In this document: in pieces, positions 42,907 to 54,887 of the stretch
Layout: each line of letters begins with the position of its first letter
Numbering within the stretch: position 1 is the stretch's first letter
NCBI GenBank assembly: GCA_019925095.2
Contig: CM034411.1
Location: 15,128,001 to 15,192,000, forward strand
DNA: 64,000 nucleotides
Reading direction: 5' to 3'
Source: Dendrolimus kikuchii
Taxonomy: Eukaryota; Arthropoda; Insecta; Lepidoptera; Lasiocampidae
Program-made: the position numbers and the translations under genes
The notes under the pieces: model-generated
What the model was told of the DNA's origin: nothing
The model's input: only the letters and a program-made list of their open reading frames with translations
Databases searched by the model: none

Positions 42907-43975
42907 TAGTATATGAAACCTCAGACGTATAAAATAGGTAGATCGAGACCCCAGTTCTCATAGTGAAGCCGGCTAAAGGAAGCCGATAGCAACACAGCGC
43001 GTTACGAGAACTTAAATCAAAAGTGCAATGGTTTCCACTCGATATATTACTATTAAACACAACAAACCACTTGTGTATCACACAAGTTTTTATCCCTTCA
43101 GCTCACTATTAGTACATATGTGTCCGCGATGAGAGTGCAGATCGAGTTTTTGAACGTGATCGTTAATTGTGTTGTTGTCTCACTCTGTTTATATAGGATT
43201 TGAATGATTTTTATGAAATGGGTATATTTTCTTGGTATATTACGAGGTAGTGATAGTGTTAGTCTTGCGGCTTTTGGAAGGGCTGAAAGGTTAAAAAACG
43301 GTTCACTTCATTACACGCTTTCCTTCACGCTCCGTTTGTACTTTTATTCGCTTGAGTTTAAAATATATTTGTATCAGAACAAATCAGTTAATAACTGAAA
43401 TGATTAATTACATTAAATTTTGACTGATTTGGTATAAAAATCAATTTTAAATACAACAATGTCAAATAGAGAACCAAAAACAAAAAGCGAGACAGATGGC
43501 GCTACCGTAGTCTGAGATTTAGAGTAACTTTTCAAAATCCAGTTTTCACTCAACGAGTTCTGATACTACTATCTATCAATTATTTTACGACATACAATGC
43601 AAGATATCGCGGGATAAAGAGTCAAAGTATATTGAAATAAAATCAATTTTAACCTCTGGTGTGCAGTTTTCGGTAAATGATGTAAACAAAAAAAAACTAT
43701 TTTCATATTCATATATAATTGGTCAGACTGTGGGCACGTGACATGAGGTCAGCTAAAAAAATCACGATACGAACATATGTGCCGCCGACATTTATTAATT
43801 TATTTTATTTAATACATATATCAATCAAGTATCCACTAAAAAATAATTTATATAATAAAAATAAAAAAAATGGCTCAAATAGTTAATTACAAAAAAAATA
43901 ATACGAAAATTACATAAAATGTCTATTTAATTTACCTGAGGGCAATATTGAAGAAAAAAAATGTCACCACAACAA
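42907..43975. other. No recognised gene
   Basis: Unassigned AT-rich sequence; small frames without motifs. Confidence 0.4.
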
Positions 43976-44266
43976 TCTTCTATATATATAAAAGAAAGTC
44001 GTGTTACACTATTTATAACTCAAGAACGGCTGTACCGATTTGGCTGAAAATCGGTGGGGAGGTAGCTTAGAACCAGGAGACGGACATAGGTTACTTTTTA
44101 TCCCGTTGGAACCGGTAGGTGGCGCTGAGATCGGGTTCTAGAATCCTCCTAATCACCTAGAGCGATTTTGGTGATTTGGTTTTTGTGAGTTTGAGTGGGT
44201 CCCCGGATGGTTTAAATCCACAATTGGTACCTTTCAAAGCAGGACAACGTCTGCCGGGGCCGCTAG
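43976..44266 (+). mobile_element. Hel-D Helitron, complete-looking
   Basis: TCTTCTATATATATAAAAG to GTCTGCCGGGGCCGCTAG followed by T. Contains ACTCAAGAACGGCTGTACCG and GGTAGGTGGCGCTGAGATCG. Confidence 0.8.
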
Positions 44267-45473
44267 TTACTAATAAAATAGACATAAAAAAGTTTGTCAT
44301 TATTCTAAAAATTGTAAGTCATTGGATCATTCTATAATACACATTTCAACATTCAATGGGATTACTTACACATTTCTGAGTTAATAAACTTACTAAAATT
44401 TTGCAGATGTAACATTTTAAATTCCATTTTCATTATTTCGATAACAAAGTCTTTCATTTTAGTTTTATTCCGAACATACTCAAATAATTACTATGTTATT
44501 TTACACGTAATTATTGTTTAACTTAACAGCTCACTAACGGTAATAATAATATATATTTAAAAAAAATATTTACTTGACCGTTTATTTTTATTATCACATC
44601 CGTCAATCACTGACAAAAATGTTTTTAATTTAATTAACATTTTATTTTTTTTATATATTATTTTATTCACTAGCCTCACTTTATTTTAATTATTATTCAA
44701 CATTACATAATATACAAATAATACATATTACATATTTCGCAAAGAGCAACCAGTGCAGCCACTAATTACAATATCACGATACAACTAATTATGAGTCCTG
44801 CACTAAATACATACATATACCTAACTATAACAATACCGTATATAAAGGTGTACATATTATAATAAACATATATACAATTGTGTACGCAATGAGTGTGTCG
44901 CTCCCAAGCGAGTCCACGTTGTTTACCTTATAGACAGTTACCCCGATTAATGTCGTAGAGATTGAAGAAAAATCGACTTTGTTTAAAATGACTGTAAAAT
45001 ATTATTTTACTGCCTAAACCTGGCCTCACATAGCTTTGACCTAATATTTTTTACCTAAACCTAGCGAAGCGCTTGGAATTTTCCTTTTCCGAATGAAAAG
45101 TATATAAAACATTCCTCAAATAAAATGCAAGATTATGTAAAAAAATTAAGCGAATAAAATAGATCTAGTAAACTCGCGAGATGTGCGGCCGCAAACATAC
45201 GAAGCTGAATCTGTTATATATTAATCTATGCTTTCTAAAAATAATTAATATAGGATTAAGCATTTATTTGTATCATGTTGACTTAATTTTAATAACAGAG
45301 ATATTACTTTGTATGCATTTTTTTTTTTTACAATTCTTATTGATATATAATATTTCTAAATATCCAGAACTCGATTAATTGTAAAATAAATTGGTGATAC
45401 TTAGGTAAATAAATAATATGTCATTTGTCAATGTTAAAATGTCATTTCTCTTTATCTTCCGTTTAACAAGTGT
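44267..45473. other. AT-rich stretch, nothing recognised
   Basis: Few repeats visible and no coding motif. The short frame at 45181-45378 is AT-driven. Confidence 0.4.
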
Positions 45474-45530
45474 TTGCAGCACTCTAAACGACGTTGGAGA
45501 TAGATATCCCTGTCGTTTAGAGTGCTGCAA
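45474..45530. repeat. Perfect 19-bp inverted repeat
   Basis: TTGCAGCACTCTAAACGAC at 45474-45492 and its exact complement at 45512-45530, with a 19-nt loop. Confidence 0.85.
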
Positions 45531-45774
45531 GACGTAGGAGATATCCATCGGCAACGATAGCCGCTTACCAACACTGAAGTAATTAAAATTAATTTTGATC
45601 AACTATTTTCTTATATTCGTGTAGTTATTATCTGTTTTTGATAGTATCTTAAGTCAACTGCGTCTTTGATTAAATTGCTTTCCTACATGCTATAGAGGAT
45701 TAATACAAGGTAACATATCCCTAAAATTGTGGTTAAAATCTCCTAAGCAGAAATAGTACATGAATACTTTGTGC

Positions 45775-46127
45775 CGAAGTACCGAAGTAAGAAAGAGAGT
45801 GTCGGGGTGAAGGTAAGGAAAGGAATGCTCCGGTGGTTCAGGCATGTGGAATTAATGCATGATGAAAGAATGACTAAACAAATATACAATGCAAAAGTGG
45901 ATGGATGCAGAAGTCGTGGAAGGCCACGACACACCTTCCATGATCAAATTGATCGTATATTAGCAGAAGGTGATGTCAGGAGCCTTAAGAACAGACGAGC
46001 GTGCATGACAAGAGCTATGAATGTCAAAGAAGCGAGTGAGGTGTGTAAGAATAAGCCTGAATGGCGCTCCGTTGTTCGTGCCTACCCCGCAAGGGAACTG
46101 GCGTGAAGCTATGTATGTATGTATGTA
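45775..46127 (+). mobile_element. RTE-a 3' fragment with 11-bp TSD
   Basis: ATACTTTGTGC (45764-45774) and ATATTTTGTGC (46128-46138). Encodes VKVRKGMLRWFRHVELMHDE to AYPARELA and a stop as one open frame, so this is a young copy. Confidence 0.9.
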
Positions 46128-46631
46128 ATATTTTGTGCATACCGCGTACAAGATACATAGGCGGAACATCATTCATTATCACACACTGAATTTTTGGACC
46201 ATTTGTCATACGCGTGAGCACTATGGCACTATAGTGGACACATAGCAGATGGCGCTATTAAAAAAAAAAATAAGTTTTCCACTACAACGGTATCTCCAGG
46301 TCAAACAAAGAATGTATGTTATTACTAAGTGCTGAAACTGACAACTTTGTCTTACCGTCAGGCGGTAGCACAATGTAACATGAACTTTTCCATGTAACAG
46401 GAATGTTCATATAACCAAAGAGTTAAAAAAAATCTCCAGTCATTTTCCATAAAACCAATCTTAACACTTCACCTACACTACCTACATCGCAGCGATAACG
46501 CAGTGTACATAAAAAAATTAAATCCAGTATTTCATTGTAATCTCCGACGTGACGTCAAAGTCTTATAGACATAGCAGATGATACCTACGCTAAGAAACAA
46601 ACGGCTTTCGCAAATATTTTGATAATAAATA

Positions 46632-47021
46632 AAGGATGGAAGGTACACCGCTGATATAGAAAGAAGAGTGAATTTGGGGAATAGTTTGAATGGAGCGTTA
46701 GGTAAACTTCTAGGCGCTAAGAACCTCAGCTCGAAGGCCCAGCTCGCCGTACACAACGCGGTGCTGGTACCTACGTTCACGTATGGAAGCGAGAGTTGGG
46801 TATTGGAGAGAGAGCATGAAAGTAGAGTAAATGCGGTCGAGATGCGAGCACTGCGCAAAATCTGCGGAGTGGCGCTCGCGGACCGCGTTCGTAATACCGA
46901 AGTAAGAAAGAGAGTTGCTCTGAAAGAGAGTGTCGGGGTGAAGGTAAGGAAAGGAATGCTCCGGTGGTTCGGGCATGTGGAAAGAATGCATGATGAAAGA
47001 ATGACTAAACAGATATACAAT
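46632..47021 (+). mobile_element. RTE-a internal fragment, 3'-truncated
   Basis: Starts ATGGAAGGTACACCGCTGAT and encodes ERRVNLGNSLNGALGKLLGA through ERMTKQIYN in one frame, then stops being RTE-a. Losing the 3' end is unusual, since retrotransposition truncates the 5' side. Confidence 0.85.
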
Positions 47022-47224
47022 TTTCAGCAGTTGGTTTATTCCGATTTCTTGATTACTTCTCTTTAACCTTTTGCTATTTAAACCATAATTAATGCGCTAT
47101 TTGACTACTTGTACAAACTTATGACGTCATAAGTTTATACGCTCGTGCAGAATCTCAGGCTGCGACCTTAATTGATTTGACTATCCGCTCCCCTGTCGAG
47201 TTCGTCAAAAATGCAATTGGAAGA

Positions 47225-47405
47225 AGAAAACCAACGAAGCGGTGTTATTCATAATAAAAGAAAAGCGAACCATTATAAAAACATAGAGAACAGGAGAGGA
47301 AGAATGTTTGGGCATTTACTACGACACGACATCTTTCTATGTAGGATAATAAAAGACAAAATGGAACATAGAAGAAAGAAGAGAAGACCTAAGCTCCGTC
47401 AAGCG
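47225..47405 (+). pseudogene. RTE/endonuclease-RT C-terminal scrap, other lineage
   Basis: ENRRGRMFGHLLRHD then KDKMEHRRKKRRPKLRQ: the GHLLRHD and basic RRP blocks match C-termini of element endonuclease-RT proteins but not RTE-a or RTE-b. Confidence 0.5.
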
Positions 47406-48637
47406 AGTATAATCAAATAAGCAGAATTCAATCAAACCAACATGATGACTTGTAATACGTAGCCAAATTCGCGATTTTGTTGCTGCAGCCGTGTTTACGC
47501 CATTTATAGTATTTAATTAATATTAAAGATAAAATCCACATTTTATACATTCAATATGTGCAATTGTGGCAGTATAATAAATAAACCGTCGCCTGATTAT
47601 TTATTTAAATAACATTGCTTGAGCGCATGACGTGTAATTATCCATCCCTTTCTTTCCTTCATAATTCCCTATATTTGAGCCAAATATACCTTGCTCACTG
47701 GGTGAGAAGAAATCGACGGAAAGAAAGGAGGTAGTCCAATTGTGCTATGTGCGTAAGTCGAAATTAATATTACAAAATACTTTTAAATAAATATGTGTAG
47801 TGCTACAAATGTTCTAAATATTTATCAGACAATAATAGTGTCCAGAAGATATAATAATATAGAAGAACTGTGCCGTCCAACCCCGTGAATGAGATTCGAT
47901 GAGTTCCCTTCATGTCCTTCCAGTTGCGATGCACTAATTGTGCTCAAACCTTAGTTTATTAAAATTGAACCAAAGCGTAATCAAGCCGATTGCTGGAAAG
48001 CGCAAGAACTGCTAGCTTCATATCAAGGTAGCATGAAAATTGAAAAACTGCGAGGGCTTTTGTCGACCACATAAAGGAAAAAATTGGTGTCATATCGTAT
48101 GGTACCAAGTAAAACGCTTAAATAGTAGATGTACGTGGTAGAGCCATGCTGGAATAACTATCTTTCATTTCTCATATACTGAAAGTAAGCTTGGAGTTGC
48201 TTGATTATAGGGATGAAAACAGTACCTACTTTTCGTACCTGGAAAACGTTTCTCCCTGCTGTCAAAAAAAAAAGTATGCGAACGTAGATAATACATGCGA
48301 GTCAGTCCCTACTTTTTTTACAGTCACTAAATCGCGGCGTAGATAAAAAAACATCATCTCATAGTTATAAATTACTTTTCGCTAAATTATTATTTAATTT
48401 TGCATAAATTTTAGCTAACTATTTACTATCATCAATGACAAAAAGATACTGGCTGGTCAGAATGCCGCAGAAAAAAAAATCACTTGACGTTTCATATGCG
48501 ACGTATTAATTAAGTTCATCCAATTTATGATATAGATTTAACCACCGATTTCATTACAGAAGTAATTGTTTGTTTAACTAATCAGTTTTCAATTACTTTC
48601 CTCATATACGAAATGAAAAGCAGTGTTAACCTCGGGT
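47406..48637. other. No recognised gene
   Basis: About 1.2 kb unassigned. CCCTTTCTTTCC near 47647 and GGAAAGAAAGG near 47718 are loosely inverted. Confidence 0.4.
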
Positions 48638-48693
48638 GAAAGTCATATTTAGGCACTCGAACTGTTAGCGCCCTGCCTAAATAGGTCACTTTC
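48638..48693. repeat. Imperfect hairpin, MITE-like
   Basis: GAAAGTCATATTTAGGCA and TGCCTAAATAGGTCACTTTC are inverted with a 2-bp offset around an 18-nt loop. Confidence 0.6.
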
Positions 48694-48714
48694 AACTCTC
48701 GTGTAACGATCTAC

Positions 48715-49325
48715 TATTACAGCTCGCTGGGCTAGTTTGACCGGTACCACGGCCCTCACATAATATCGGCGTGGAACGTTAAGCCTTGAGCTAAATCGTG
48801 TTTCGTGCGATGAAGGAGTTCCGATGGTCCCCTCCCCCTCTTCTCTATCCCACTCCCAACTCCAATCCTATAATCCATCCCTTCCATCCTATTCCTCCTG
48901 TCTAATCCCTCTATCTCATCCCCCTATCACTTTTCTATTATAATAATACCATCCCATGAATGTCCCACTGCTGGCCTCGGGCCTCCCATTATAGGGGGAG
49001 CGGACAGTATAACCGGCACGCTTGTCCAAGGCTACTTGGCAGGTTGGATACATCGGTTATCTCGATGTGTAGGTTGCATCACGATGTTTTCCTTCACCGT
49101 TGTTAGCACGTGGTAATTGTAACAATATGCACATTGGGTCAGAAAACTGCCTCAGTGGTGCATGCGTTCCGGCCAGGATCGAACCCGCGCCCTTTGAGTT
49201 TGGGACGCGTGCGTTAAATATTACGCTACCACGACTTACCCTTTAGTATTACCCCATCCCAAAGGCTGGTAATATGTTGTTTTCGCCCCTGGTGTTATAA
49301 AAGTCTATAGGCGGCGGTAAACAAT
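48715..49325 (+). mobile_element. Tail-I LINE 3' UTR interrupted by tSINE1
   Basis: CACATAATATCGGCGTGGAAC and a TCCCATCC-rich stretch to 48944, resuming at 49236 with CCCCATCCCAAAGGCTGG and CCCCTGGTGTTATAAAAGTC. Confidence 0.65.
48945..49235 (-). mobile_element. tSINE1, full length, inverted
   Basis: The B box complement GGATCGAACC and A-box side TTACGCTACCACGAC are intact. The tail side is ATAATAATA. Confidence 0.88.
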
Positions 49326-49338
49326 ATATATACTTAAA

Positions 49339-49883
49339 CTAGCGGCCCCGGCAGACGTTGTCCTGCCTTTAAAAAATAAAATTCTAGAACCCGATCCCAG
49401 AGCCACCTACCGGTTCTAATTGCGAATCTAAACCATCCGGGTACCCATTCAAACACACAAAAACAAAATCACCAAAATCGCTCAAGGTGATTGGGAGGAT
49501 TCCAGAACCCGATCTCAGCGCCACCTACCGGTTCTAATTGTGAATCTAAAAGAGTAATATATTTTTTTTTATTCTAAGTCATGACAAAATAAGATTAAAA
49601 ATGTTGCTAAAAAAATAAAGGTTATAATTAACAAATAAAAAATAGAGGTTGATCGTAGACGGGTGAAAATTTAGGGTTGTATGTATTTTTTAATGCTGTA
49701 TCCTAAAAACATTTAAAAAAAAATTTGGAGTAGACACCCCTTATCACTTAGGGATTTGAAAAATAGATAGTAGCCGATTCTCAGACTTACTGAATATGCA
49801 TAAAAAATTTCATAAGAATCGGTCAAGCCGTTTCGGAGGAGTATGGGAACGAACATTGTGACACGAGAATTTTATATATAAGA
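49339..49883 (-). mobile_element. Hel-D Helitron, longest copy, inverted
   Basis: CTAG at 49339, then CGGCCCCGGCAGACGTTGTC. The GGTTCTAATTG block occurs twice, then a spacer with CATGACAAAATAAGATTAAA. Far end GAATTTTATATATAAGA. Confidence 0.78.
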
Positions 49884-50316
49884 TATTATGATAATGATGA
49901 TGCATTCACTTATTTGTTTGAGAGAAACCCGCCTGCACATATGGCTATTCTGTTCAGTGAACATACAATACGATCTTCAGGCACCTTTCTCCGCAGTTAC
50001 CTTGTAACAACAATATAATAATGCAACATGCGTCTGCGCATACGACCCCGGTATTAGTCTAACAATTATAATTGTCTAGATTTCATTTCGAATTCAAAGC
50101 TGGCTGAGGATAAAATTAATTTACGACCTCGACATTGTGTTTTTATTAAAATGGCAATGAATATTCATTCATTCATTTATGGCGATCAGGAAATGTGCTT
50201 GGAGGAAGATATTTTGACCCCGTGCAAAAATCTGTTTATGAGCTGCAACTCCTAAATTTCCAATCGTAGCCAGTGCTCCCTAAAAAAAATACAACAGCAC
50301 ATTTTTTTTTTTTTAA
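49884..50316. other. No recognised feature
   Basis: Unassigned sequence between two Hel-D copies. Confidence 0.4.
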
Positions 50317-50700
50317 TCTATATATACTTATATATATAAAGCAAAGTCGTGTTAGTTACACAATTTATAACTCAAGAACAGCTGGACCAATTTTTTTAAT
50401 TTTTGGAGTTGTCTTCGTCTGGAATAGGATAACAAGTATTAAACTATGATATTCATTAATGAAAAAAATCATCTTTAAGAAAACACCAGTCACAACATCA
50501 GTCTAGCCATTCATTTGTTATGATCTTTCCCGGCCGATTTCGGCAATGGCGATTGCCATTTAAACTCATTTTCATATGTATGATTTAGGCGAATTAGTTT
50601 TGTGTATGTTCAAGTGGGTTCCGGGATGGTTTGGATTTAAATTTGAACCAGGTAGATGGCGCTGCAATCGGGTTCCAGGATTTAGGTAAAATTATTTTTG
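50317..50700 (+). mobile_element. Hel-D Helitron, 3' end missing
   Basis: TCTATATATACTTATATATA start, ACTCAAGAACAGCTGGACC and GTAGATGGCGCTGCAATCGG. Similar to 42395-42906. Confidence 0.7.
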
Positions 50701-51053
50701 TGTGTGTTCTTTAGCAGTAACTAAAAAGCAAATAATAAATATTTTGTTAAGCATCTTGAAATCGGTGCAATGTAAGTAGTTTTAACAATGCAATATTGAA
50801 TCTTGTTATAAGCCCATTATTGTACTTGAACTTTTATTAAAAACTGTTGGTGGACTAACCGGTGATCGGGGTCTCAACTGTTGAGATATCAATTCTCTAG
50901 CTACCCTCATGCCGAGAGCACGCACGACTGTCAAGCGTGTGTATAATGAAGAATTCAAGTTAAAACGTGATTTTTTTTAATTATTTATAAATAATATTTT
51001 TTATTGTTTACCTCATTTTCTATAAAAAGTCTATAAATAAATTTATATTAATA

Positions 51054-51287
51054 CTAGCGGCCCCGGCAGACGTTGTCCTGCCTTTAAAAAATAAAATTCT
51101 AGAACTCGATCCCAGAGCCACGTACCGGTTCTAATTGCGAATCTAAACCATCCGGGTACCCACTCAAACACACAAACACAAAATCACCAAAATCGCTCCA
51201 GATGATTAGGAGTATTCCAGAACCCGATCTCAGCGTCACCTATCGGTTCTAATTGTGAATCTAAACCATCCAGGAACCCACTCATCC
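51054..51287 (-). mobile_element. Hel-D Helitron, 3' part, interrupted by LINE-L
   Basis: CTAG at 51054, then the same order as 49339-49540. It stops at AACCCACTCATCCCTA where LINE-L begins. Confidence 0.78.
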
Positions 51288-51301
51288 CTACTCCGTGATG
51301 T

Positions 51302-51907
51302 TTGCTGGATGAGAGTTTGTGGAAATGTCTCAAAAATACCCTCTTACCAAAAAATGGCATAGACTTGCCAACGACTTTAAATGATGCAGATGCCATAAAT
51401 AAACACTTTTTAAATGTGCCGGGTACCTGTGGCGTTAATTTGCCTATGTTGATTTATTATGAATCTAACAAGTTCAGTGATGCTATTTTTCATATACACC
51501 CAATAAAACTAGACGCATTACAAAAAATCATTGGTAGTCTTAGGTCAAATGCGGAAGGCTGCGATGAATTAAATTTACACATGCTCTTGAGGACTCTACC
51601 TGTCAGCCTGAATGTTATACTCTCCATTGTAAATATATGTATTAAGACTTCAACATTCCCTGATGCTTGGAAACGTGCAGTTATTCGTCCTTTACCTAAA
51701 ATCTTAAATCCTTCTGATTTAAAAAATCTAAGACCTATCAGTATTTTACCTTGCCTCTCAAAAGTTCTGGAAAAAGTAGTCTGTACACAGTTAACCGAAT
51801 TATTAGAAAACCATCATATTCTACCAGAGTTTCAGTCGGGTTTTAGAAAAAAACGTGGTACTACTACAGCCTTACTAGATGTCACCGACAACATTCTTTG
51901 CGCTTAA
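51302..51907 (+). pseudogene. LINE-L RT, fingers/palm part
   Basis: RT motifs in order: KRAVIRPLPKILNPSDLKN and LRPISILPCLSKVLEK (motif 1), FQSGFRKKRGTTTALLDVTD (motif 2). A TAA at 51905 interrupts. The same frame then continues with the motif-A sequence LVLLDFSRAFDSI. Motif B (QGS region near 52120) is frame-shifted. The sequence then jumps to the thumb, so the YxDD catalytic box is missing. Not functional. Confidence 0.85.
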
Positions 51908-52202
51908 GATGATGGATTATGCACAATACTTGTCCTGCTTGATTTCTCAAGAGCTTTTGACTCCATAAACATAAATTTATTAATAAGTAAATTAAGTTAT
52001 TATGGTTTTGACAAAGAGGCTATTCGATGGTTTTACAGTTATTTAAGTAGTCGCTGCCAATATGTCAAGTTAAACGAAACGAAACATCTCTATCATCCAT
52101 GGAAACGCCTGTTACAGGGGAGTTCCGCAAGGTTCTTTTAGGACCCATCCATGGAAATTTTAGGGTTTACACGTTGATTGTGACTTAAGATTTCAAACAC
52201 AT

Positions 52203-52802
52203 GTGACCAGTTCTGTTCAAAATTGTTTTTATAAACTCAAAGTTCTATATAAAATGCGCCCATACCTAAACGAGACTCTACGTATTCAGTTAGCAGAATC
52301 CTTAGTACTATCGCGTTTGAATTATTCCGACATTGTTTTTGGCCCTCGTCTTCTATCTAGTACCAAGAGATTAATTCAGCGTGTTCAAAATGCTTGTGCC
52401 AGATTCTGCTTCGATATTCCATTGAGAGGTCATGTAACACCATATCTTAATAAACATTCAATATTAAAGATGACGCATCGTCGCAAGTTACATCTAGCTT
52501 GTCTCCTTTTTGGAGTAATCAAGCACAGATTGCCTTCGTACCTGTACGACAAATTAACTTGGATGTCAAGTCGCAGGTCGATCGGGACAAGGAAGTGTGC
52601 AGTACAGCTCTTGATGCAGCGGCACTCCTCAGCCTCTTTCAAAGGTAGTTTTAAATATGCTGCTTCAAAATGTTGGAACAACATTCCCCCACCAATAAGG
52701 AACCTGCAGTCAGTTCAAGGGTTTAGGGTCACACTCAAGAAGTTTCTTGTTGACCACCAAAAATCACAGGCGGGCCAAAGACACGACACCAGCATTTTAT
52801 AA
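52203..52802 (+). pseudogene. LINE-L RT, C-terminal part
   Basis: A 199-codon frame of the post-palm region: NCFYKLKVLYKMRPYLNETL, SRLNYSDIVFGPRLLSSTKR, IQRVQNACARFCF and SFKYAASKCWNNIPPPIRN, ending before TAA. The frame's ATG is internal, not a true start. A scrap of a relative lies at 21113. Confidence 0.85.
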
Positions 52803-53289
52803 TTCTGGTATTGCTTTAAGGCTGTTTTTTTATTTATTTACTTTGTCTATCGAATAATATGTTGTGTATAATATCATTAAATTTATTATATGTTTATGTG
52901 TTGTATATGATTGATTTTATCTTATAAATATTTGTAAATTTATTGATATCAGTATAATTATTATACATTATTATATATATTATATGAGTTCACACACACA
53001 GTTATAACTCAGTATTAATATTTGTCTTTATTACAACTATAATATAATTATTTATTAATAATATAATATATAGTTTGCCGTGACGTCGCTCTAGGGTCAA
53101 GCGGAAGATCAGCGTTGGTCTAACAGATCGACATTTTTGCTGAGCTTGATCCAATTTTTAGGACATAATATGTATATTATCAGATACTTTGTGGTTGTTT
53201 TCTCTTTTTTATTGTATTTAATTTTTACTTTTAATGTGTTTGTTGTATATGTCCTAAAAATAAACTTGTTTACATCTAGCGGGGATAAC

Positions 53290-53590
53290 TGATCGATTGA
53301 TAGTTAAAAAAAAATAGCGATGGAAAAATAGGGGTTGATAGTAGAGAGATGGAAAATTAAGAGAGTACTATAATTTTTTTATTCTAAATCATGACAAAAT
53401 AAGATTAAAAATCTTGCCAAAAAATTAAAGTTTATAATTAACAAATAAAAAATAGAGGTTGATCGTAGAGGGGTGAAAATTTAGGGTTGTATGTATTTTT
53501 AATGCTGTATCCTAAAATATAAAAAAAATTATCCAAAAATTTAAAAAAAAATAGGGGTGGACTACCCTTAACTAAGCCATGCAACGTAGT
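53290..53590 (-). mobile_element. Hel-D Helitron, continuation beyond LINE-L
   Basis: CATGACAAAATAAGATTAAA and ACAAATAAAAAATAGAGGTT match 49575-49740, the part expected next after 51287. The terminal ~130 bp are absent. Confidence 0.7.
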
Positions 53591-53897
53591 AAAGTGCATT
53601 ACCTTATAAAAATATGAAGATCAATATGAATTGACAATATAATTGGTCAATAATATTTCGCATGCACAACTCTTATCTTTGAGTCATATCTTCGTGTTTT
53701 GCTTTCCTGATTTCGCAATAAGACCTGTTCTCGGCTGACTGCATGTGCAATTATGCAACATAGGTCAGGTTTTGTACGTTGCGAAACGATAAAATATAAT
53801 ATGTAATACCTATCTATCTAACTTTATCTATAATAACGCAGTTTTTCAGGGTACTGTAGCCATTTTGGCAGGAACGGAACCGCCGTGGAAAAACGTG
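53591..53897. other. No recognised feature
   Basis: Unassigned; GTAGCCATTTTGGCA is shared with 6297. Confidence 0.4.
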
Positions 53898-54107
53898 TTT
53901 TTTTTAATAGCACCACCTGATGCAAAGTGGTTACTATCGCCTATGGACATTTGCAACACTAATAGTGCTACAAATGCGCTGCTGCTCTCTTAAGGGATAC
54001 TCAAGACCAGGGGTCGTAGCCATCCAGACGGGTAAATACCCTACCACCTGGCTGTGAGTTGTTTTGTCTGCCTCTTACGACAGGCCGCCCGGCCGCAGGA
54101 AATTGTA
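53898..54107 (-). mobile_element. SINE-B copy with internal deletion, inverted
   Basis: Poly(T), CACCTGATGCAAAGTGG and GGGATACTCAAGACCAGG, to CGGCCGCAGGAAATTGTA. The middle ~60 bp and part of the tail are lost. Confidence 0.8.
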
Positions 54108-54211
54108 ATGTTTAAGGGGTTTTCTCGAAGACATCGCTTTAAGCGATAAGGCCGACCTCTGTTCAACATTTATTGTATCTAGTTTTTAAGAACGTACTGT
54201 TCATTTTGGTG

Positions 54212-54285
54212 AACAATAACTATGCGTATTTCTACCGACTGTACAACGGGATTTGTTCCGAGGAGCTAATCGTGTTTTGTACGAT
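54212..54285 (+). mobile_element. LINE-H internal scrap
   Basis: Codes YAYFYRLYNGICSEELIVF, the FYRLYNG block of LINE-H. It runs directly into an RTE-a fragment. Confidence 0.6.
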
Positions 54286-54287
54286 AC

Positions 54288-54434
54288 GTGAGAGCCTTAA
54301 GAACAGACGAGCGTGCATGACAAGAGTTATGAATGTCAAAGAAGCAAGGGAGATGTGTAAGAATAAGCCTAAATGGCGCTCTGTTGTTCGTGCCTACCTC
54401 GCAAGGGAACTGGCGTGAAGTTATGTATGTATGT
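54288..54434 (+). mobile_element. RTE-a 3' fragment
   Basis: ESLKNRRACMTRVMNVKEAR to AYLARELA and stop, then three ATGT units. No TSD seen. Confidence 0.85.
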
Positions 54435-54514
54435 CCCACTTTTCCCTCCTATCCTTGTCTTTATCATTATCCCCTCTATGGCAACGCGGTGGCTTCGCCC
54501 TCAGATACCCTCTA

Positions 54515-54572
54515 CTACGATCTTTGCGTATTTCCACCGTCTATACGACGGGATGTGTTCCTAGGACTCGTT
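54515..54572 (+). mobile_element. LINE-H internal scrap
   Basis: FAYFHRLYDGMCS repeats the motif at 54212 in another piece, possibly from the same ancestral copy. Confidence 0.5.
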
Positions 54573-54609
54573 TTATCTGTTGATTGGCTTATAGTAACTT
54601 TTAAGTTAA

Positions 54610-54863
54610 TCTTATACAAATATATAAAGCTGAAGAGTTTGTTTGTTTGAACGCGCTAATCTCAGGAACTACTGGTCTGATTTGAAAAAATCTTAGTTAG
54701 TGTTAGATAGCCCATTTATCGAGGAAGGCTATAGGCTATATATCATCACGCTAAGACCAATAGGAGCGGAGCAGCAATGAAGAATGTTGCAAAATCGGGG
54801 GATTTTTTTAACTTACTTTTTTTTAAACTATTCCACGCCGACGAAGTCGCGGGGAGAATCTAG
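54610..54863 (+). mobile_element. Hel-C Helitron
   Basis: TCTTATACAAATATATAAAG to GTCGCGGGGAGAATCTAG followed by T. Confidence 0.82.
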
Positions 54864-54887
54864 TTTGTTTATATTATCGGTCTTATT

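Larger units (their letters stand above)
51288..53275 (+). mobile_element. LINE-L, 5'-truncated non-LTR retrotransposon
   Basis: RT coding remnant, then a ~470-bp AT-rich 3' UTR ending near CCTAAAAATAAACTTGTTTA. It lies inside a Hel-D element. The closest visible relatives are Jockey/CR1-type LINEs, by RT motif order and the lack of an RNase H domain. Confidence 0.75.
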
